Shown: positions 48,833 through 58,605, counted from the stretch's first letter. The stretch is DNA of 64,000 nt from CAG-632 sp963626805 (GCA_963626805.1 CAVFXS010000023.1:110959-174958); one strand, 5' to 3'. Translations and numbers: made by a program. The notes: generated by a model from the sequence alone, not told the origin.

Positions 48833-50076
48833 TCAAAGAGGGAAAAAGTGCATTTCATGTCGTAAAATATAGCCGGGAGCGGTTACAGGCGGCCGGATTT
48901 ACAGAGCTGGAATACGGCAAACGACTTCAGGTAGAACAGGGAGGATGCTATATCATTTCTCCATTTCCTTCCATGCTGATCGCAATCAGTGTGGGTACCT
49001 GGGAGGAGAAGCCGGATTTAAGGCTGGCAGTTGCACATACGGATTCTCCGTGTCTGAAGCTGAAGGCGAATCCGGAAATGCCGGGCAGCTATTACATTCG
49101 TGGGAATGTAGAACCATATGGCGGAATGTTAAAGACGACCTGGTTTGACCGTCCGCTCGGAATTGCAGGAAAGGTAATCCTGCGCGGGACAGATGCATTT
49201 CATCCAAGAACGAGACTGATTCATTCGACACAGCCGATATGTGTGATCCCATCACTTGCACCACATCTGAGCCGGGGCAGTGATAAGCCGGAGATCAATG
49301 TCCAGCAGGAGATGATCCCGATCTTTGGTCTGGGCGAGGAGACGGATTTTCTGTATACCTATCTGAACCGGGAGTTTGATATCTGTCGGGAAGAGGTACT
49401 GGATTTTGACCTGTATCTGTATAATCCGGATGAACCGGAAATCGTTGGCTTACAGAATGAGTTCCTGTGTGCCCCGCGGATTGACAATCTGGCATCCGTG
49501 TCTGCACTGGTAGAAGCCATGGAGCGGATGAACGGGAACCGGCATGCGACCGTTGCAGTCGCTGCCATGTATGATAATGAAGAGATTGGAAGCCGGTCCA
49601 AGCAGGGGGCAGACTCTGTGCTCCTGGCACAGCTTCTGAATCAGCTGGGAGAAGCCCTGCAGATAGCTCCGGATGACTGGCGGAAGATTATGGCGAAAAG
49701 CTTTCTGTTATCGATGGATGGAGCACAGGGACACCATCCGAATTATCCGGAGAAAAGTGATCCGACCAATCAGGTATTGCTGGGAAAGGGTGTTGTTATT
49801 AAGACCAGTGCCAGCCAGCGGTATTTATCAGACAGTGAAGCGTCTGCAGTTATTAAGGAATTGTGCAGGATCGGACAGATTCCGTATCAGCAGCAGGTGA
49901 ACCGTTCCGGGATGCCGGGAGGACAGACACTGGGACCAATCGCAGCTTCATACCTCCCGGTACAGGGAGCAGATGTCGGCATTCCGATGCTGGCAATGCA
50001 TTCTGCCAGAGAACTGGCAGCCTGTGAGGACTACCGGAGTCTGTGCAAGCTGGCATATACCTATTTATGCGTGTAA
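48811..50076 (+). CDS. M18-family aminopeptidase
   Basis: 421 residues. Two-zinc peptidase motifs are in order: VAHTDSPCLKLK (His), RIDNLASV (Asp), MYDNEEIGSRSKQGADSV (Glu and Glu) and a His in LAMHSARELA. It removes acidic or other N-terminal residues from peptides in the cytoplasm. It starts 22 nt inside the transglutaminase gene, so translation is coupled. Its 3' end overlaps the convergent ABC permease gene by 12 nt. Confidence 0.92.
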   Translation: MEVFKKIIKEGKSAFHVVKYSRERLQAAGFTELEYGKRLQVEQGGCYIISPFPSMLIAISVGTWEEKPDLRLAVAHTDSPCLKLKANPEMPGSYYIRGNVEPYGGMLKTTWFDRPLGIAGKVILRGTDAFHPRTRLIHSTQPICVIPSLAPHLSRGSDKPEINVQQEMIPIFGLGEETDFLYTYLNREFDICREEVLDFDLYLYNPDEPEIVGLQNEFLCAPRIDNLASVSALVEAMERMNGNRHATVAVAAMYDNEEIGSRSKQGADSVLLAQLLNQLGEALQIAPDDWRKIMAKSFLLSMDGAQGHHPNYPEKSDPTNQVLLGKGVVIKTSASQRYLSDSEASAVIKELCRIGQIPYQQQVNRSGMPGGQTLGPIAASYLPVQGADVGIPMLAMHSARELAACEDYRSLCKLAYTYLCV

Positions 50077-50871
50077 CTGGAACTTCTTCTCTATTTTCTG
50101 CAGAACCAGATATAAAATCATGGCGATTACGCATAGCAGAATGATACCGAGGAGTACCCAGTCCATTTTAAATACCTGGCTTCCATAAATAATCAGGTAC
50201 CCAAGTCCCGCTCTTGCTGCCAGAAATTCTCCGATGATGACTCCGACCAGACACAGGCCGATATTGACCTTCATAATACTCAGGATATTTTCCAGGCTGG
50301 CCGGGATGACCACCAGCCGGAGACAGTCCATCCGGTTTCCGCCAAGGGTCTGGATCAGCTTCAGTTTATCCGGTTCAACGGTAATGAATCCGGTGTAGAT
50401 GTTCAGGATACTGCCGAAGATCGCCACGGAGATGGCACATACAATAATTGTCTTATAGTTAGCACCCAGCCAGACGATCAGGATCGGAGCCAGAGCGGAT
50501 TTCGGAAGGCTGTTTAAGATAACCATATACGGTTCTACGATCTTGGATAATTTCGGATTCCACCAAAGGGCGATGGCAATCAGGATACTGACTAAAATAA
50601 CGATGCAGAAGCTGATGATGGTTTCCAGCAGGGTGATTCCGACATGCTGGAATAGCATACCGTCCCGGAGCATCTGGATAAAACAGCTTCCGATAATGGA
50701 AGGACTGCAGAAGATAAAGGAATTAATGCATCCAAAATCAGAGGCCAGTTCCCAGGAAATCAGAAAAACCGCGAATAGCATCCACTGGATCGTGCGGATC
50801 TGCAGGCGGTCATTCCGCTGTTTCCGGAGAAATGCAGCCTGTTCCGGAGAAACATTTCTATATTTGTCCAT
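50065..50871 (-). CDS. ABC transporter permease (SsuC/TauC/ThiX-type)
   Basis: 268 residues with six membrane helices and the EAA loop (about residues 170-195, VTPxxL-like variant GGNRMDCLRLVVIPASLENILS). This family imports sulfonates, taurine, nitrate or thiamine precursors. It overlaps the ATPase gene by 14 nt (stop and start coupled). No substrate-binding protein lies in the operon, so the substrate is not identifiable. Confidence 0.9.
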   Translation of the reverse strand: MDKYRNVSPEQAAFLRKQRNDRLQIRTIQWMLFAVFLISWELASDFGCINSFIFCSPSIIGSCFIQMLRDGMLFQHVGITLLETIISFCIVILVSILIAIALWWNPKLSKIVEPYMVILNSLPKSALAPILIVWLGANYKTIIVCAISVAIFGSILNIYTGFITVEPDKLKLIQTLGGNRMDCLRLVVIPASLENILSIMKVNIGLCLVGVIIGEFLAARAGLGYLIIYGSQVFKMDWVLLGIILLCVIAMILYLVLQKIEKKFQLHA

Positions 50872-51628
50872 GGTCTACCTCCTTCCATATAGAATTAAAA
50901 TATTCCCGGAATTCCGGGGCATTTCTGGAGCTGCGTGGAGTCCGGTTCTCAACGGATAGTTCAATCGGATACTCCGCCTTGATGGTGCCGGGCCGGGCAG
51001 AGAGAACAATGACACGGTCAGCCATGCTGATTGCCTCCGACAGGTCATGGGTAACCAGAATGGTGGTAATCTGCTGTTCCTTTAAAATGGAGCCGATATC
51101 GTCCGCAACGTTCAGACGGGTCTGAGAGTCCAGTGCACTGAACGGTTCATCAAGCAGCAGGAGCTTCGGAGAGAGGGCCAGAGTACGGATCAGGGCGGCC
51201 CGTTGCCGCATGCCGCCGGAAAGCTGTCGCGGATAAGAGTTTCGGAAATCATAAAGACCATAGTTTTTCAGCATTTCATCAATCGCCGATCTGGCCTCCG
51301 GAGTTAATTTCTTCTGAATCTCCAGGCCAAGTGTAATATTGCGGTAAATGGTCCGCCATTCAAGCAGATGATCCTTCTGAAGCATATAGCCGATAGGCTT
51401 CTGGTAGTCTTTTCTGGGAGTCCCCTGTATCAGAAGTTCTCCGACAGATGCGGGAATCAGACCGGCAATTATATTTAAAAGTGTGGATTTTCCACAACCA
51501 CTAGGGCCAACAATTGATATAAATTCCCCCGGATGTACAAGAAAGGAAATATTATCCAGAGCATTGGTTTCTCCAGCGGTGGTGTGGTAGGTGTAACCGA
51601 CATTGTATAGTTCCAACATTGGCTGCAT
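50858..51628 (-). CDS. ABC transporter ATP-binding protein (NitD/SsuB/TauB type)
   Basis: 256 residues. Walker A GPSGCGKST, Q-loop LQKDHLLEW, signature LSGGMRQRAALIRTLA, Walker B LLLLDEPFSALD, and H-loop VTHDL. It powers the permease encoded next. It is 56 nt downstream of the 90-residue protein on the same strand. Confidence 0.93.
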   Translation of the reverse strand: MQPMLELYNVGYTYHTTAGETNALDNISFLVHPGEFISIVGPSGCGKSTLLNIIAGLIPASVGELLIQGTPRKDYQKPIGYMLQKDHLLEWRTIYRNITLGLEIQKKLTPEARSAIDEMLKNYGLYDFRNSYPRQLSGGMRQRAALIRTLALSPKLLLLDEPFSALDSQTRLNVADDIGSILKEQQITTILVTHDLSEAISMADRVIVLSARPGTIKAEYPIELSVENRTPRSSRNAPEFREYFNSIWKEVDHGQI

Positions 51629-51684
51629 AGAATAACCTCCGCAAATTTGTGATAAGATATTTTATGCAGAATCGGATACTTCGG

Positions 51685-51957
51685 CTACTGATCTTCTTCG
51701 ATGACGTAAAAGTCCAGATAATCGAAATCAATGGAATCAATAAAGTTGTCTTTGGTAAATCGGGTTCTGGCATGACAGATGAAATCATCCTGATTGGATG
51801 TCAGCCAGATCGGTTTTGACAGATCAAAGGTGTAGCAGAGCTCATCCAGGGCAGCATAAACCTTCTGGGTACGGCGCATTTCCGGTGCATCAATACATGC
51901 GACATGGTCACGGACCAGATGATTATTTTTGATGATTCTACCCCATACACGAAACAT
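51685..51957 (-). CDS. Small conserved protein linked to an ABC importer
   Basis: 90 residues, soluble, with motifs MFRVWGRIIKNNHL, CYTFDLSKPIWL and DNFIDSIDFDYLDFYVIEED. Proteins of this kind occur in many Firmicutes without known function. GGAGGTTTC precedes the ATG. It is the first gene of the operon with the ATPase and permease, and may be tied to its regulation. Confidence 0.6.
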   Translation of the reverse strand: MFRVWGRIIKNNHLVRDHVACIDAPEMRRTQKVYAALDELCYTFDLSKPIWLTSNQDDFICHARTRFTKDNFIDSIDFDYLDFYVIEEDQ

Positions 51958-52126
51958 ATTCTGAAACCTCCATTTATGTCATAACAATATTTAATACACA
52001 AAAGAATAATAATTTCAACACATTTTTAACACAATTTCTTTTTATGATAACCTCAGTTTCAGGAAAAGAGAAAGATAAATCACAGGATGTATCAAGATCC
52101 TGAAGGAATAGAAAGGAATGATCAGT

Positions 52127-53380
52127 ATGAAGAAATTTTTTCAAAGGTTAGGAATTATTGCAGCAAGCGGCCTGATATTTGGCGGGCTGGCAGGTGCAGC
52201 ATTTACAGGAGTAAAATCCGGCACCCATTATGCAATGGATGCATTGGGCGAGAAGCTTGGAATTGTGAGCAGTGCAGATAACACGCAGACGAAGAGTGAC
52301 GGAACCAAGACCGGAACTTCGACCGTAAACATTGGTAACTCAGATAATATTACCGTTTCCGTAAATGGTGACAGTAAGATTTATGATGTAGCAGATCTGA
52401 CAGATTCGCTGATGCCATCGATTGTATCGATCACCAGTAAGGCTATTTACCAGAATCCATATGCTTACTTCTATGGTGGTTCTACAGAACAGACCGTAAC
52501 CGGTGCAGGGTCCGGTATTATCATTGGTGAAGATGATGACCGGCTTCTGATCGCAACCAATAACCATGTGGTAGAAGGTTCTGAGTCTCTGATGGTTGGA
52601 TTAAATGACGGTACGGATGTAGCGGCAACGATCGTAGGAACGGATTCCAGCAACGATCTGGCAGTCGTAGAGGTAAAGAAGTCCGATCTGTCATCCGATA
52701 CATTGGCAGCCATTAAGGTGGCAGAGCTTGGTGATTCATCAACCGTTCGTGTAGGTGAGCCGGCACTGGCAATCGGTAACGCACTTGGATACGGACAGTC
52801 ATTAACAGTCGGTTATATCAGTGCATTAAATAAAGAGATTACCATTAATGATACAACAATCAATATGATCCAGACAGATGCAGCGATCAATGAAGGAAAC
52901 AGTGGTGGTGCATTGTTTAATCTTCAGGGTCAGGTAATCGGTATCAACTCAGCGAAGGCATCGAACTACAATAACAATGTAGAAGGTATGGGATATGCAA
53001 TCCCGATCTCAGAAGCACTTCCAATCATTCAGGACATTATTGATGGCAAGCAGACAACCGGTATTGCACAGGGCAGTGCTTACATGGGAATCCAGGGTAA
53101 GGATTTAAGTGCTTATGATGCAGCATCCTTTAATATGCCGGAGGGTGTATATCTGATCGGTGTTGTAGAGAATGGTCCGGCAGCACAGGCCGGTCTGCAT
53201 TCCGGTGATATCATCACATCCGTAGATGGCAAGGATATCAGTGGAATGAGTGAGATCAAATCCATTCTGGCGAAGAAGAATCCTGGTGATACGATAACCG
53301 TTAAGATCTCCAGATCCGATGAGAACGGTAATTACAGTGAACAGGAATTAAGTGTAACATTAGGTAGCTATACAGAATAA
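52127..53380 (+). CDS. htrA: HtrA/DegP-like serine protease
   Basis: 417 residues. One N-terminal membrane helix (residues 5-28) anchors it. Trypsin-like catalytic triad His147 (ATNNHVVEG), Asp177 (SSNDLAVVEV) and Ser259 (EGNSGGALFN); a PDZ domain is in residues 310-410. Degrades or refolds misfolded exported proteins. The start at 52127 has AAAGGA 9 nt upstream; ATG 52118 abuts the site. A terminator follows at 53414. Confidence 0.94.
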   Translation: MKKFFQRLGIIAASGLIFGGLAGAAFTGVKSGTHYAMDALGEKLGIVSSADNTQTKSDGTKTGTSTVNIGNSDNITVSVNGDSKIYDVADLTDSLMPSIVSITSKAIYQNPYAYFYGGSTEQTVTGAGSGIIIGEDDDRLLIATNNHVVEGSESLMVGLNDGTDVAATIVGTDSSNDLAVVEVKKSDLSSDTLAAIKVAELGDSSTVRVGEPALAIGNALGYGQSLTVGYISALNKEITINDTTINMIQTDAAINEGNSGGALFNLQGQVIGINSAKASNYNNNVEGMGYAIPISEALPIIQDIIDGKQTTGIAQGSAYMGIQGKDLSAYDAASFNMPEGVYLIGVVENGPAAQAGLHSGDIITSVDGKDISGMSEIKSILAKKNPGDTITVKISRSDENGNYSEQELSVTLGSYTE

Positions 53381-53413
53381 CCCGAATATAATAAGAAAAA
53401 TGTGTGTGTGAAA

Positions 53414-53448
53414 ATACCGGAAGAGAACGCATCTTCCGGTATTTTATG
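53414..53448 (+). terminator. Terminator after htrA
   Basis: ATACCGGAAGA (53414-53424) pairs with TCTTCCGGTAT (53432-53442), an 11-bp stem followed by TTTATG. Confidence 0.75.
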
Positions 53449-53504
53449 TTATGGAAATGCAGTGGTTGATTGCGGATGCAGCAATGAGGAGGGAAGAGGA
53501 AGCT

Positions 53505-55385
53505 ATGCGTGTGATAGAAGGAAGGATAGATGGGACGGGAATTCCGGGAAATATGACATCGGGGGAAAATGAGGCATTAGAGGGAAATGTGACATCCGGG
53601 GGAAATAAGGCATTAGAGGGAAATGCAGTATCCGAGGAGATGGATGACCGTAAGATCGATACGGAGCTGCAGCTGGCGTTGACATTGTCACCGGCGGAGC
53701 GGGAGAAGAGTCTGGATCTGGATGTCGGCTATGATAAAGCCTTCCGGGAGTGGGAGCTGATCGTGAAGTACAGCGGGGATCTGGAGAGAATCGGCAGAGA
53801 TTTATCGGCAATCGTAACGCCGCTTCTAAACGAATATGCGATTATCCGGCTCCGGGAGGATCGGATATCAGAGCTGGTGGAATATCCGGAGATTGAGTTT
53901 GTTGAGAAACCGAAGGGGCTGGTTCTGGAGGAAATGGAAGGAATCCGTGCATCCTGTATTTCGGCATTGCGATATCCACCCGATCGGTTGACCGGGCGGG
54001 GAGTCCTGCTGGCGGTGATCGATTCCGGCATTGATTACAGTCATCCGGATTTTCGGATGGCAGACGGAGCGACCCGGATACAGGCAATCTGGGATCAGAC
54101 GATTCCGGGCAATCCGCCGCAGCCATATAATATCGGGAGTGTCTATACGGCAGAGGATATTAACCGGGCATTGCAGACCGATAACCGGATGGAACAGCAG
54201 AAAATAGTGCCAACGACAGATCTTTCCGGGCATGGTACACATGTGGCGGGGATTGCTGCCGGGAACGGAAGGGCATCCGGTGGTTTTTATACTGGAGTGG
54301 CACCGGAGGCGGAGCTGCTGGTCGTCCGACTGGCACAGGCACAACCGGGTTCATTTCCAAGGACTTCGGAGCTGATGCAGGCGATTGACTGGGTGGTGCG
54401 ATATGCGCTGGAGCGAAGACTGCCATTGGCAGTAAACGTAAGCTATGGCAATAATTATGGTAATCACAGAGGCGGCAGTCTGCTGGAACAGTATATCGAT
54501 GATGTGGCAAATCTGGGACGCAGTATCCTTGCGGCAGGGGCGGGCAATGAAGGCAACACCGGTCGACATGCATCCGGAATATTGCCATCCGGGAATCGGC
54601 GGCAGACACAGCCGACAGAGGTGGAGTTTACAGTCTCTCCCTATGAAAGCGGATTGAACATCCAGCTCTGGAAGAATTATGCAGATGAAATGGAGGTCGC
54701 GGTCCGGACACCGTCCGGGATGCTTGCCGGGCCGTTTGGCAGCAGGCAGGGCAGACAGTCTGTCACCATCGGAAATACGGACATTGCAGTCCTGTACGGG
54801 CAGCCGACACCATATAGTGCAGCGCAGGAAATATATATTGCCCTGATTCCGACTAAGGATTATATAGAGGAGGGGCTGTGGGCAGTCCTGCTTTATCCGA
54901 AGGATATCCGATATGGGGAATACGCACTCTGGCTGCCGGTAGCCGGGGCAACGAATGACCGGACGATGTTCCTGCAGCCCAGTCCGAATCTGTCGCTTAC
55001 GATACCGTCCACGGCCTCCAGAGCAATCACGGTGGGAGCATATGATTCACGGACAGATAGCTATGCCGCATTTTCCGGCAGAGGAGATATGACAGATCGG
55101 AAGCCGGATCTGGTAGCTCCCGGCGTAGGAATTACCGCAGCTGCACCGGGAGGCGGATATGATACCAGGAGCGGAACCTCTATGGCAGCACCGTTTGTAT
55201 CCGGAGGGGCAGCACTTCTGATGGAATGGGGAATCATTCAGGGCAACGATCCGTTCCTGTATGGGGAAAAATTAAAAGCATATCTGATCCGGGGGGCTAG
55301 GAGGCTGCCGGGATATCCGGTATATCCGAATGAGCAGGTGGGGTGGGGAGCGTTGTGTGTGGCGAGAATCTTATCAACAAAATGA
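53505..55385 (+). CDS. Subtilase (S8) with Csp-like layout
   Basis: 626 residues. An N-terminal propeptide-like stretch (residues 1-145), then the catalytic domain: Asp173 (AVIDSGIDYSHPDF), His243 (GHGTHVAGIAAGNG) and Ser559 (SGTSMAAPFVSGGAAL). An insertion of about 200 residues between His and Ser follows the plan of clostridial Csp and similar S8 proteases. No signal peptide is seen, so it may be cytoplasmic or exported by another route. The start at 53505 is chosen because GGAGGGAAGAGG lies upstream; a frame to 53451 begins inside the htrA terminator region. Its N-terminal part has repeats. Confidence 0.85.
   Translation: MRVIEGRIDGTGIPGNMTSGENEALEGNVTSGGNKALEGNAVSEEMDDRKIDTELQLALTLSPAEREKSLDLDVGYDKAFREWELIVKYSGDLERIGRDLSAIVTPLLNEYAIIRLREDRISELVEYPEIEFVEKPKGLVLEEMEGIRASCISALRYPPDRLTGRGVLLAVIDSGIDYSHPDFRMADGATRIQAIWDQTIPGNPPQPYNIGSVYTAEDINRALQTDNRMEQQKIVPTTDLSGHGTHVAGIAAGNGRASGGFYTGVAPEAELLVVRLAQAQPGSFPRTSELMQAIDWVVRYALERRLPLAVNVSYGNNYGNHRGGSLLEQYIDDVANLGRSILAAGAGNEGNTGRHASGILPSGNRRQTQPTEVEFTVSPYESGLNIQLWKNYADEMEVAVRTPSGMLAGPFGSRQGRQSVTIGNTDIAVLYGQPTPYSAAQEIYIALIPTKDYIEEGLWAVLLYPKDIRYGEYALWLPVAGATNDRTMFLQPSPNLSLTIPSTASRAITVGAYDSRTDSYAAFSGRGDMTDRKPDLVAPGVGITAAAPGGGYDTRSGTSMAAPFVSGGAALLMEWGIIQGNDPFLYGEKLKAYLIRGARRLPGYPVYPNEQVGWGALCVARILSTK
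53546..53635 (+). repeat. 36-bp tandem repeats in the subtilase propeptide
   Basis: Two full copies (53546-53581 and 53582-53617) of GGGAAAT...GCATTAGA encode GN(M/V)TSGxNxALE, then a partial third (53618-53635). Confidence 0.75.
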
Positions 55386-55475
55386 AATCGCAAAATTCGA
55401 CCATAATAAGAAAGCAATTGCGGCCCTGCCCTCAGTCATGGTATGATTGTACAAATGAAAATCGGAGGTATGGGA

Positions 55476-56321
55476 ATGCATTCACCACTTGAAATAGCTA
55501 GAAATTACGTAGAAGTAGGAGTTCACAAGGCACATCTGTCTATATTTAAGATGCTGGTACTTGGCTTTTTTGCCGGACTGTTTATCGGATTTGCGGGAAT
55601 CGCATCCACGACGGCATCCAGTACCATTGGTATAGCCTCTGTCGCAAAGCTGGTAGGAGCCTGTGTGTTCCCGGCGGGTATGGCAATGGTTCTTGTTGCG
55701 GGAAGTGAATTATTTACCGGTAATAATCTGATGATACTAGCCGCTTTGGAGAAGAAGATAACGGTTGGCAGTATGCTGAAAAACTGGCTGTTCGTATATA
55801 TCGGTAACTTTCTGGGGGCAGCATTTGTAGCATGTATGGTTGTCTATGGACATACACCGGAGTTGTTCGGCGGAGCTTTGGCACAGGCGATTGTAAATGC
55901 CGGAAAGGCACGGACGGATTTAAGTATTCCGGAGGCATTTATCCGGGGCATCCTGTGTAACATTCTGGTATGCATTGCCGTATGGATGTCATTTGCAGCA
56001 AAACGGGTATCCGGAAAATTGATGACCAGCTTCTGGCCGGTAATGTTGTTTGTATTATGTGGCTTTGAACACTGTGTTGCGGATATGTACTTTGGGGTAG
56101 CGGCACTTCTTACGTCTGCGGAGTACGGAATTGCAGCAGAAGGGCTGACCTGGAGTCATTTCCTGTTTTCGAGTCTGCTGCCGATCACACTTGGAAATAT
56201 TGTTGGTGGAGCCGGGATTGTAGGCGTTGGTTACTGGCTGGCATATCTCAGACATACTCCATACGCGAAGGAAACCGTGGAAGAAGAGCAGAAAGAGATT
56301 GATATCGCAGAGGAATATTAG
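55476..56321 (+). CDS. Formate/nitrite channel (FocA/NirC family)
   Basis: 281 residues, six membrane helices. Motifs GFFAGLFIGFAG, NNLMILAALEKKI, and LVCIAVWMSFAAKRVSGK match FNT proteins. The start at 55476 is set by GGAGG 7 nt upstream; ATG 55470 and 55443 are alternatives. It moves formate or a related monovalent anion and fits a fermenting bacterium. Confidence 0.9.
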   Translation: MHSPLEIARNYVEVGVHKAHLSIFKMLVLGFFAGLFIGFAGIASTTASSTIGIASVAKLVGACVFPAGMAMVLVAGSELFTGNNLMILAALEKKITVGSMLKNWLFVYIGNFLGAAFVACMVVYGHTPELFGGALAQAIVNAGKARTDLSIPEAFIRGILCNILVCIAVWMSFAAKRVSGKLMTSFWPVMLFVLCGFEHCVADMYFGVAALLTSAEYGIAAEGLTWSHFLFSSLLPITLGNIVGGAGIVGVGYWLAYLRHTPYAKETVEEEQKEIDIAEEY

Positions 56322-56446
56322 GAAGAAGAAAAACAGGAGGCCTTACCAGATCATCTTATATTTACTCTTGACTATCCAGCTTTTATTGCTATATCTGCAT
56401 TCTATCTGGGTACATGATTTCCAGCTCGCCACGTACTTTACCCCAG

Positions 56447-56746
56447 TTACGGATTGGCAGACATCCCAATCAATATTGACAGCATTGTTTTGCCGGTTCC
56501 AGTGCCTCCATACATGATGACATTCTTTCCAGCATGATAGAAGTCCAGATCAACCAGTCCTTCCAGCAGGCATTCCATGTTTTCACCATAGTTAAGTTGG
56601 AAAAAGCCACCGTTACTGTATGGGAAACTGAGCACAAGATATTTTGCTTCATGATGCAGTCTCTCGTTCGCGTAAAAATCTGCTGTACCGAAATCGGCCT
56701 GTGCTTCACCCGGTTTGTTCGTCTTGTTCCGATAGGAAAGCTCGTG
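56447..56746 (-). pseudogene. IS21-family transposase fragments (istA-istB) fused by deletion
   Basis: The minus-strand frame reads NKPGEAQADFGTADFY and LSFPYSNGGFFQLNYGENMECLLEGL, like IstA of IS21 elements (DDE region), then runs directly into VDLDFYHAGKNVIMYGGTGTGKTML, like IstB (Walker A). Several hundred residues are lost between, and it stops early. So it is an inactive, internally deleted relic with no terminal repeats visible. Both halves face the same way, as in an intact element. Confidence 0.65.
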
Positions 56747-56830
56747 CCATATGTGAATAATGCACGCACCCATTCCCCAGAACAGATAAATAAGCTGCGT
56801 GCTTTGGCAGGAATTAGAATCAAAGACTGA
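56720..56830 (+). pseudogene. ParB/DNA-methylase-like N-terminal fragment
   Basis: The + frame reads LVPIGKLVPYVNNARTHSPE and then QINKLRA, the opening of ParB-like nuclease domains found in phage/plasmid ParB and DNA methyltransferases. It starts without a codon and is lost after about 30 residues, replaced by unrelated residues and a stop. It abuts the IS21 relic, which overlaps it in the antisense direction. Confidence 0.5.
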
Positions 56831-56832
56831 TT

Positions 56833-57078
56833 ATGAGAAAGAGTATGGAGATACAACCGATCGGTCGTTTGGTAAGGCAGATCGTGGGCGTGGATTGACA
56901 GGCAGTGAATGAGGCACTTAGTGTATTCTTGTCAAAGGAGGACAATCGTGTCCTGATGGAAGAGCTATTTCGGTCTGTTGGAAGTATCACAACACTGTTT
57001 AAAAACGATATGGCAACTGCGAAAGGAATTATGGATGCGATAGCAGATATTAAACGTAATTCGGAGGAAATTGCATAA
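56833..57078 (+). pseudogene. Interrupted small ORF of unknown family
   Basis: From ATG 56833 a frame reads MRKSMEIQPIGRLVRQIVGVD, then TGA (56896-56898), then QAVNEALSVFLSKEDNRVLM to TAA 57078. Joined it would give 81 residues. The second half looks coding. The TGA may be a nonsense mutation or the gene may start later. Unknown family. Confidence 0.4.
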
Positions 57079-57192
57079 GCAGCTATTTGACATATAGCCG
57101 ATAGAATGCTAGTATATTGCAGATTTGTAGTTACAGGGTCATACGGGTAACGTATGTTTAACAGAAGAATATGAATAGCAGCAGGTGAGAAA

Positions 57193-58605
57193 ATGAGTGA
57201 AACAACAAAGAATTTACAACAGGAAAACAAGATGGGTGTTATGCCCGTAAACCGTCTGATCATCAGCATGTCGTTACCGATGATGGTATCCATGCTGGTG
57301 CAGGCCATGTATAATATCGTAGACAGTATGTTTGTGGCAAAGCTGGGAGAGGATGCACTGACGGCATTATCTCTGGCATTTCCGATGCAGAACTTTATGA
57401 TCGCAGTCGGAAGCGGTACCGGCGTAGGTATAAATGCGCTGGTTTCACGGTATCTGGGAGAAAAGAAGTTCAAGGAAGCGAACCGTGGTGCGAACAACGG
57501 TATCTTTCTGGCACTGTTAAGTGCGATCTTTTTCAGCGTGCTGTGTCTGAGTGCATCGAAGTGGTTATTCATCTGGCAGAAAGCAGATGAGACCATTACA
57601 CAGTATGGTGTTCAGTATATGACCATATGCGGTGGACTCTGCTTCGGTATGTTTGGGCAGTTTATATTTGAACGGTTACTGCAGTGTACCGGGAAGACCA
57701 TGTACTCCATGGTGACACAGATGACCGGTGCAATCATCAATATCATTTTGGATCCGATCATGATCTTCGGTTATTTGGGATGCCCGGCGATGGGAGTACA
57801 CGGAGCAGCGATTGCAACGGTGATCGGGCAGTTCTGTGCAGCAGCACTGGCAGTATTCTTTAATCTGAAATTTAACCGGGAGCTGACCATTCGTCTGAAG
57901 GAGATATTCAGACCGAATGGAACGATCATCGGAAAAATATACAGTGTAGGTGTACCATCCATAATCATGGCATCGGTATCTTCGGTCATGAACTTCTGTA
58001 TGAATAACATTCTGATGGCATTTACATCAACGGCAACGGCGGTATTCGGAGCCTACTTTAAGATTCAGAGCTTTGTATTTATGCCGGTATTTGGTCTAAA
58101 TAATGGTATGATACCGATTATTTCTTATAATTATGGTGCCAGAAAGAAAGCACGACTGCAGAAGGCAATGCGGTACGGTATTATCTATGCGGTCAGCATT
58201 ATGGCGGTGGGCTTGATCGTTATGCAACTGTTCCCGGGCAAGCTTCTGGGGATTTTTGATGCATCTGACTATATGTTGCAGATCGGTATTCCGGCAATCC
58301 GGATCATCAGCTTAAGCTTCCTGTGTGCAGGCTTTGGTATTGCAGGATCTTCGATTTTCCAGGCGTTTGGCAAGGGATTCCTGAGTATGCTGGTATCCAT
58401 TGCAAGACAACTGCTGGTGCTGGTTCCGGTTGCATACCTGCTCTCGAAGTTCGGACGAGTAGAGCTGGTATGGTGGGCATTCCCGATTGCGGAGATTATT
58501 GCAGTAATCATGACCATCAGTTTCCTGATCCACATTAACCGGACGATCGTTCATCCGATGGCGGAGGAACCTTCCGAGAGCGAAGGAACACAGCCGGTTG
58601 CATAA
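57193..58605 (+). CDS. MATE-family efflux transporter
   Basis: 470 residues, about 12 membrane helices. Signature MYNIVDSMFVAKLGEDALTALSLAFPMQNFMIAVGSGTGVGIN in helices 1-2 and the second-half repeat AFTSTATAVFGAYFKIQSFVFMPVFGLNNGMIPIISYNYGARK. Exports cationic drugs or metabolites by Na+ or H+ exchange. AGGTGAG precedes the ATG. Confidence 0.93.
   Translation: MSETTKNLQQENKMGVMPVNRLIISMSLPMMVSMLVQAMYNIVDSMFVAKLGEDALTALSLAFPMQNFMIAVGSGTGVGINALVSRYLGEKKFKEANRGANNGIFLALLSAIFFSVLCLSASKWLFIWQKADETITQYGVQYMTICGGLCFGMFGQFIFERLLQCTGKTMYSMVTQMTGAIINIILDPIMIFGYLGCPAMGVHGAAIATVIGQFCAAALAVFFNLKFNRELTIRLKEIFRPNGTIIGKIYSVGVPSIIMASVSSVMNFCMNNILMAFTSTATAVFGAYFKIQSFVFMPVFGLNNGMIPIISYNYGARKKARLQKAMRYGIIYAVSIMAVGLIVMQLFPGKLLGIFDASDYMLQIGIPAIRIISLSFLCAGFGIAGSSIFQAFGKGFLSMLVSIARQLLVLVPVAYLLSKFGRVELVWWAFPIAEIIAVIMTISFLIHINRTIVHPMAEEPSESEGTQPVA

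Larger units (their letters stand above)
56322..57192. other. Gene-debris region between focA-like and MATE genes
   Basis: Holds IS21 fragments (minus), a ParB-like fragment and an interrupted small frame (both plus). The stretch 56330-56446 carries another broken minus-strand frame with the piece KVRGELEIMYPDRMQI. Confidence 0.6.
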
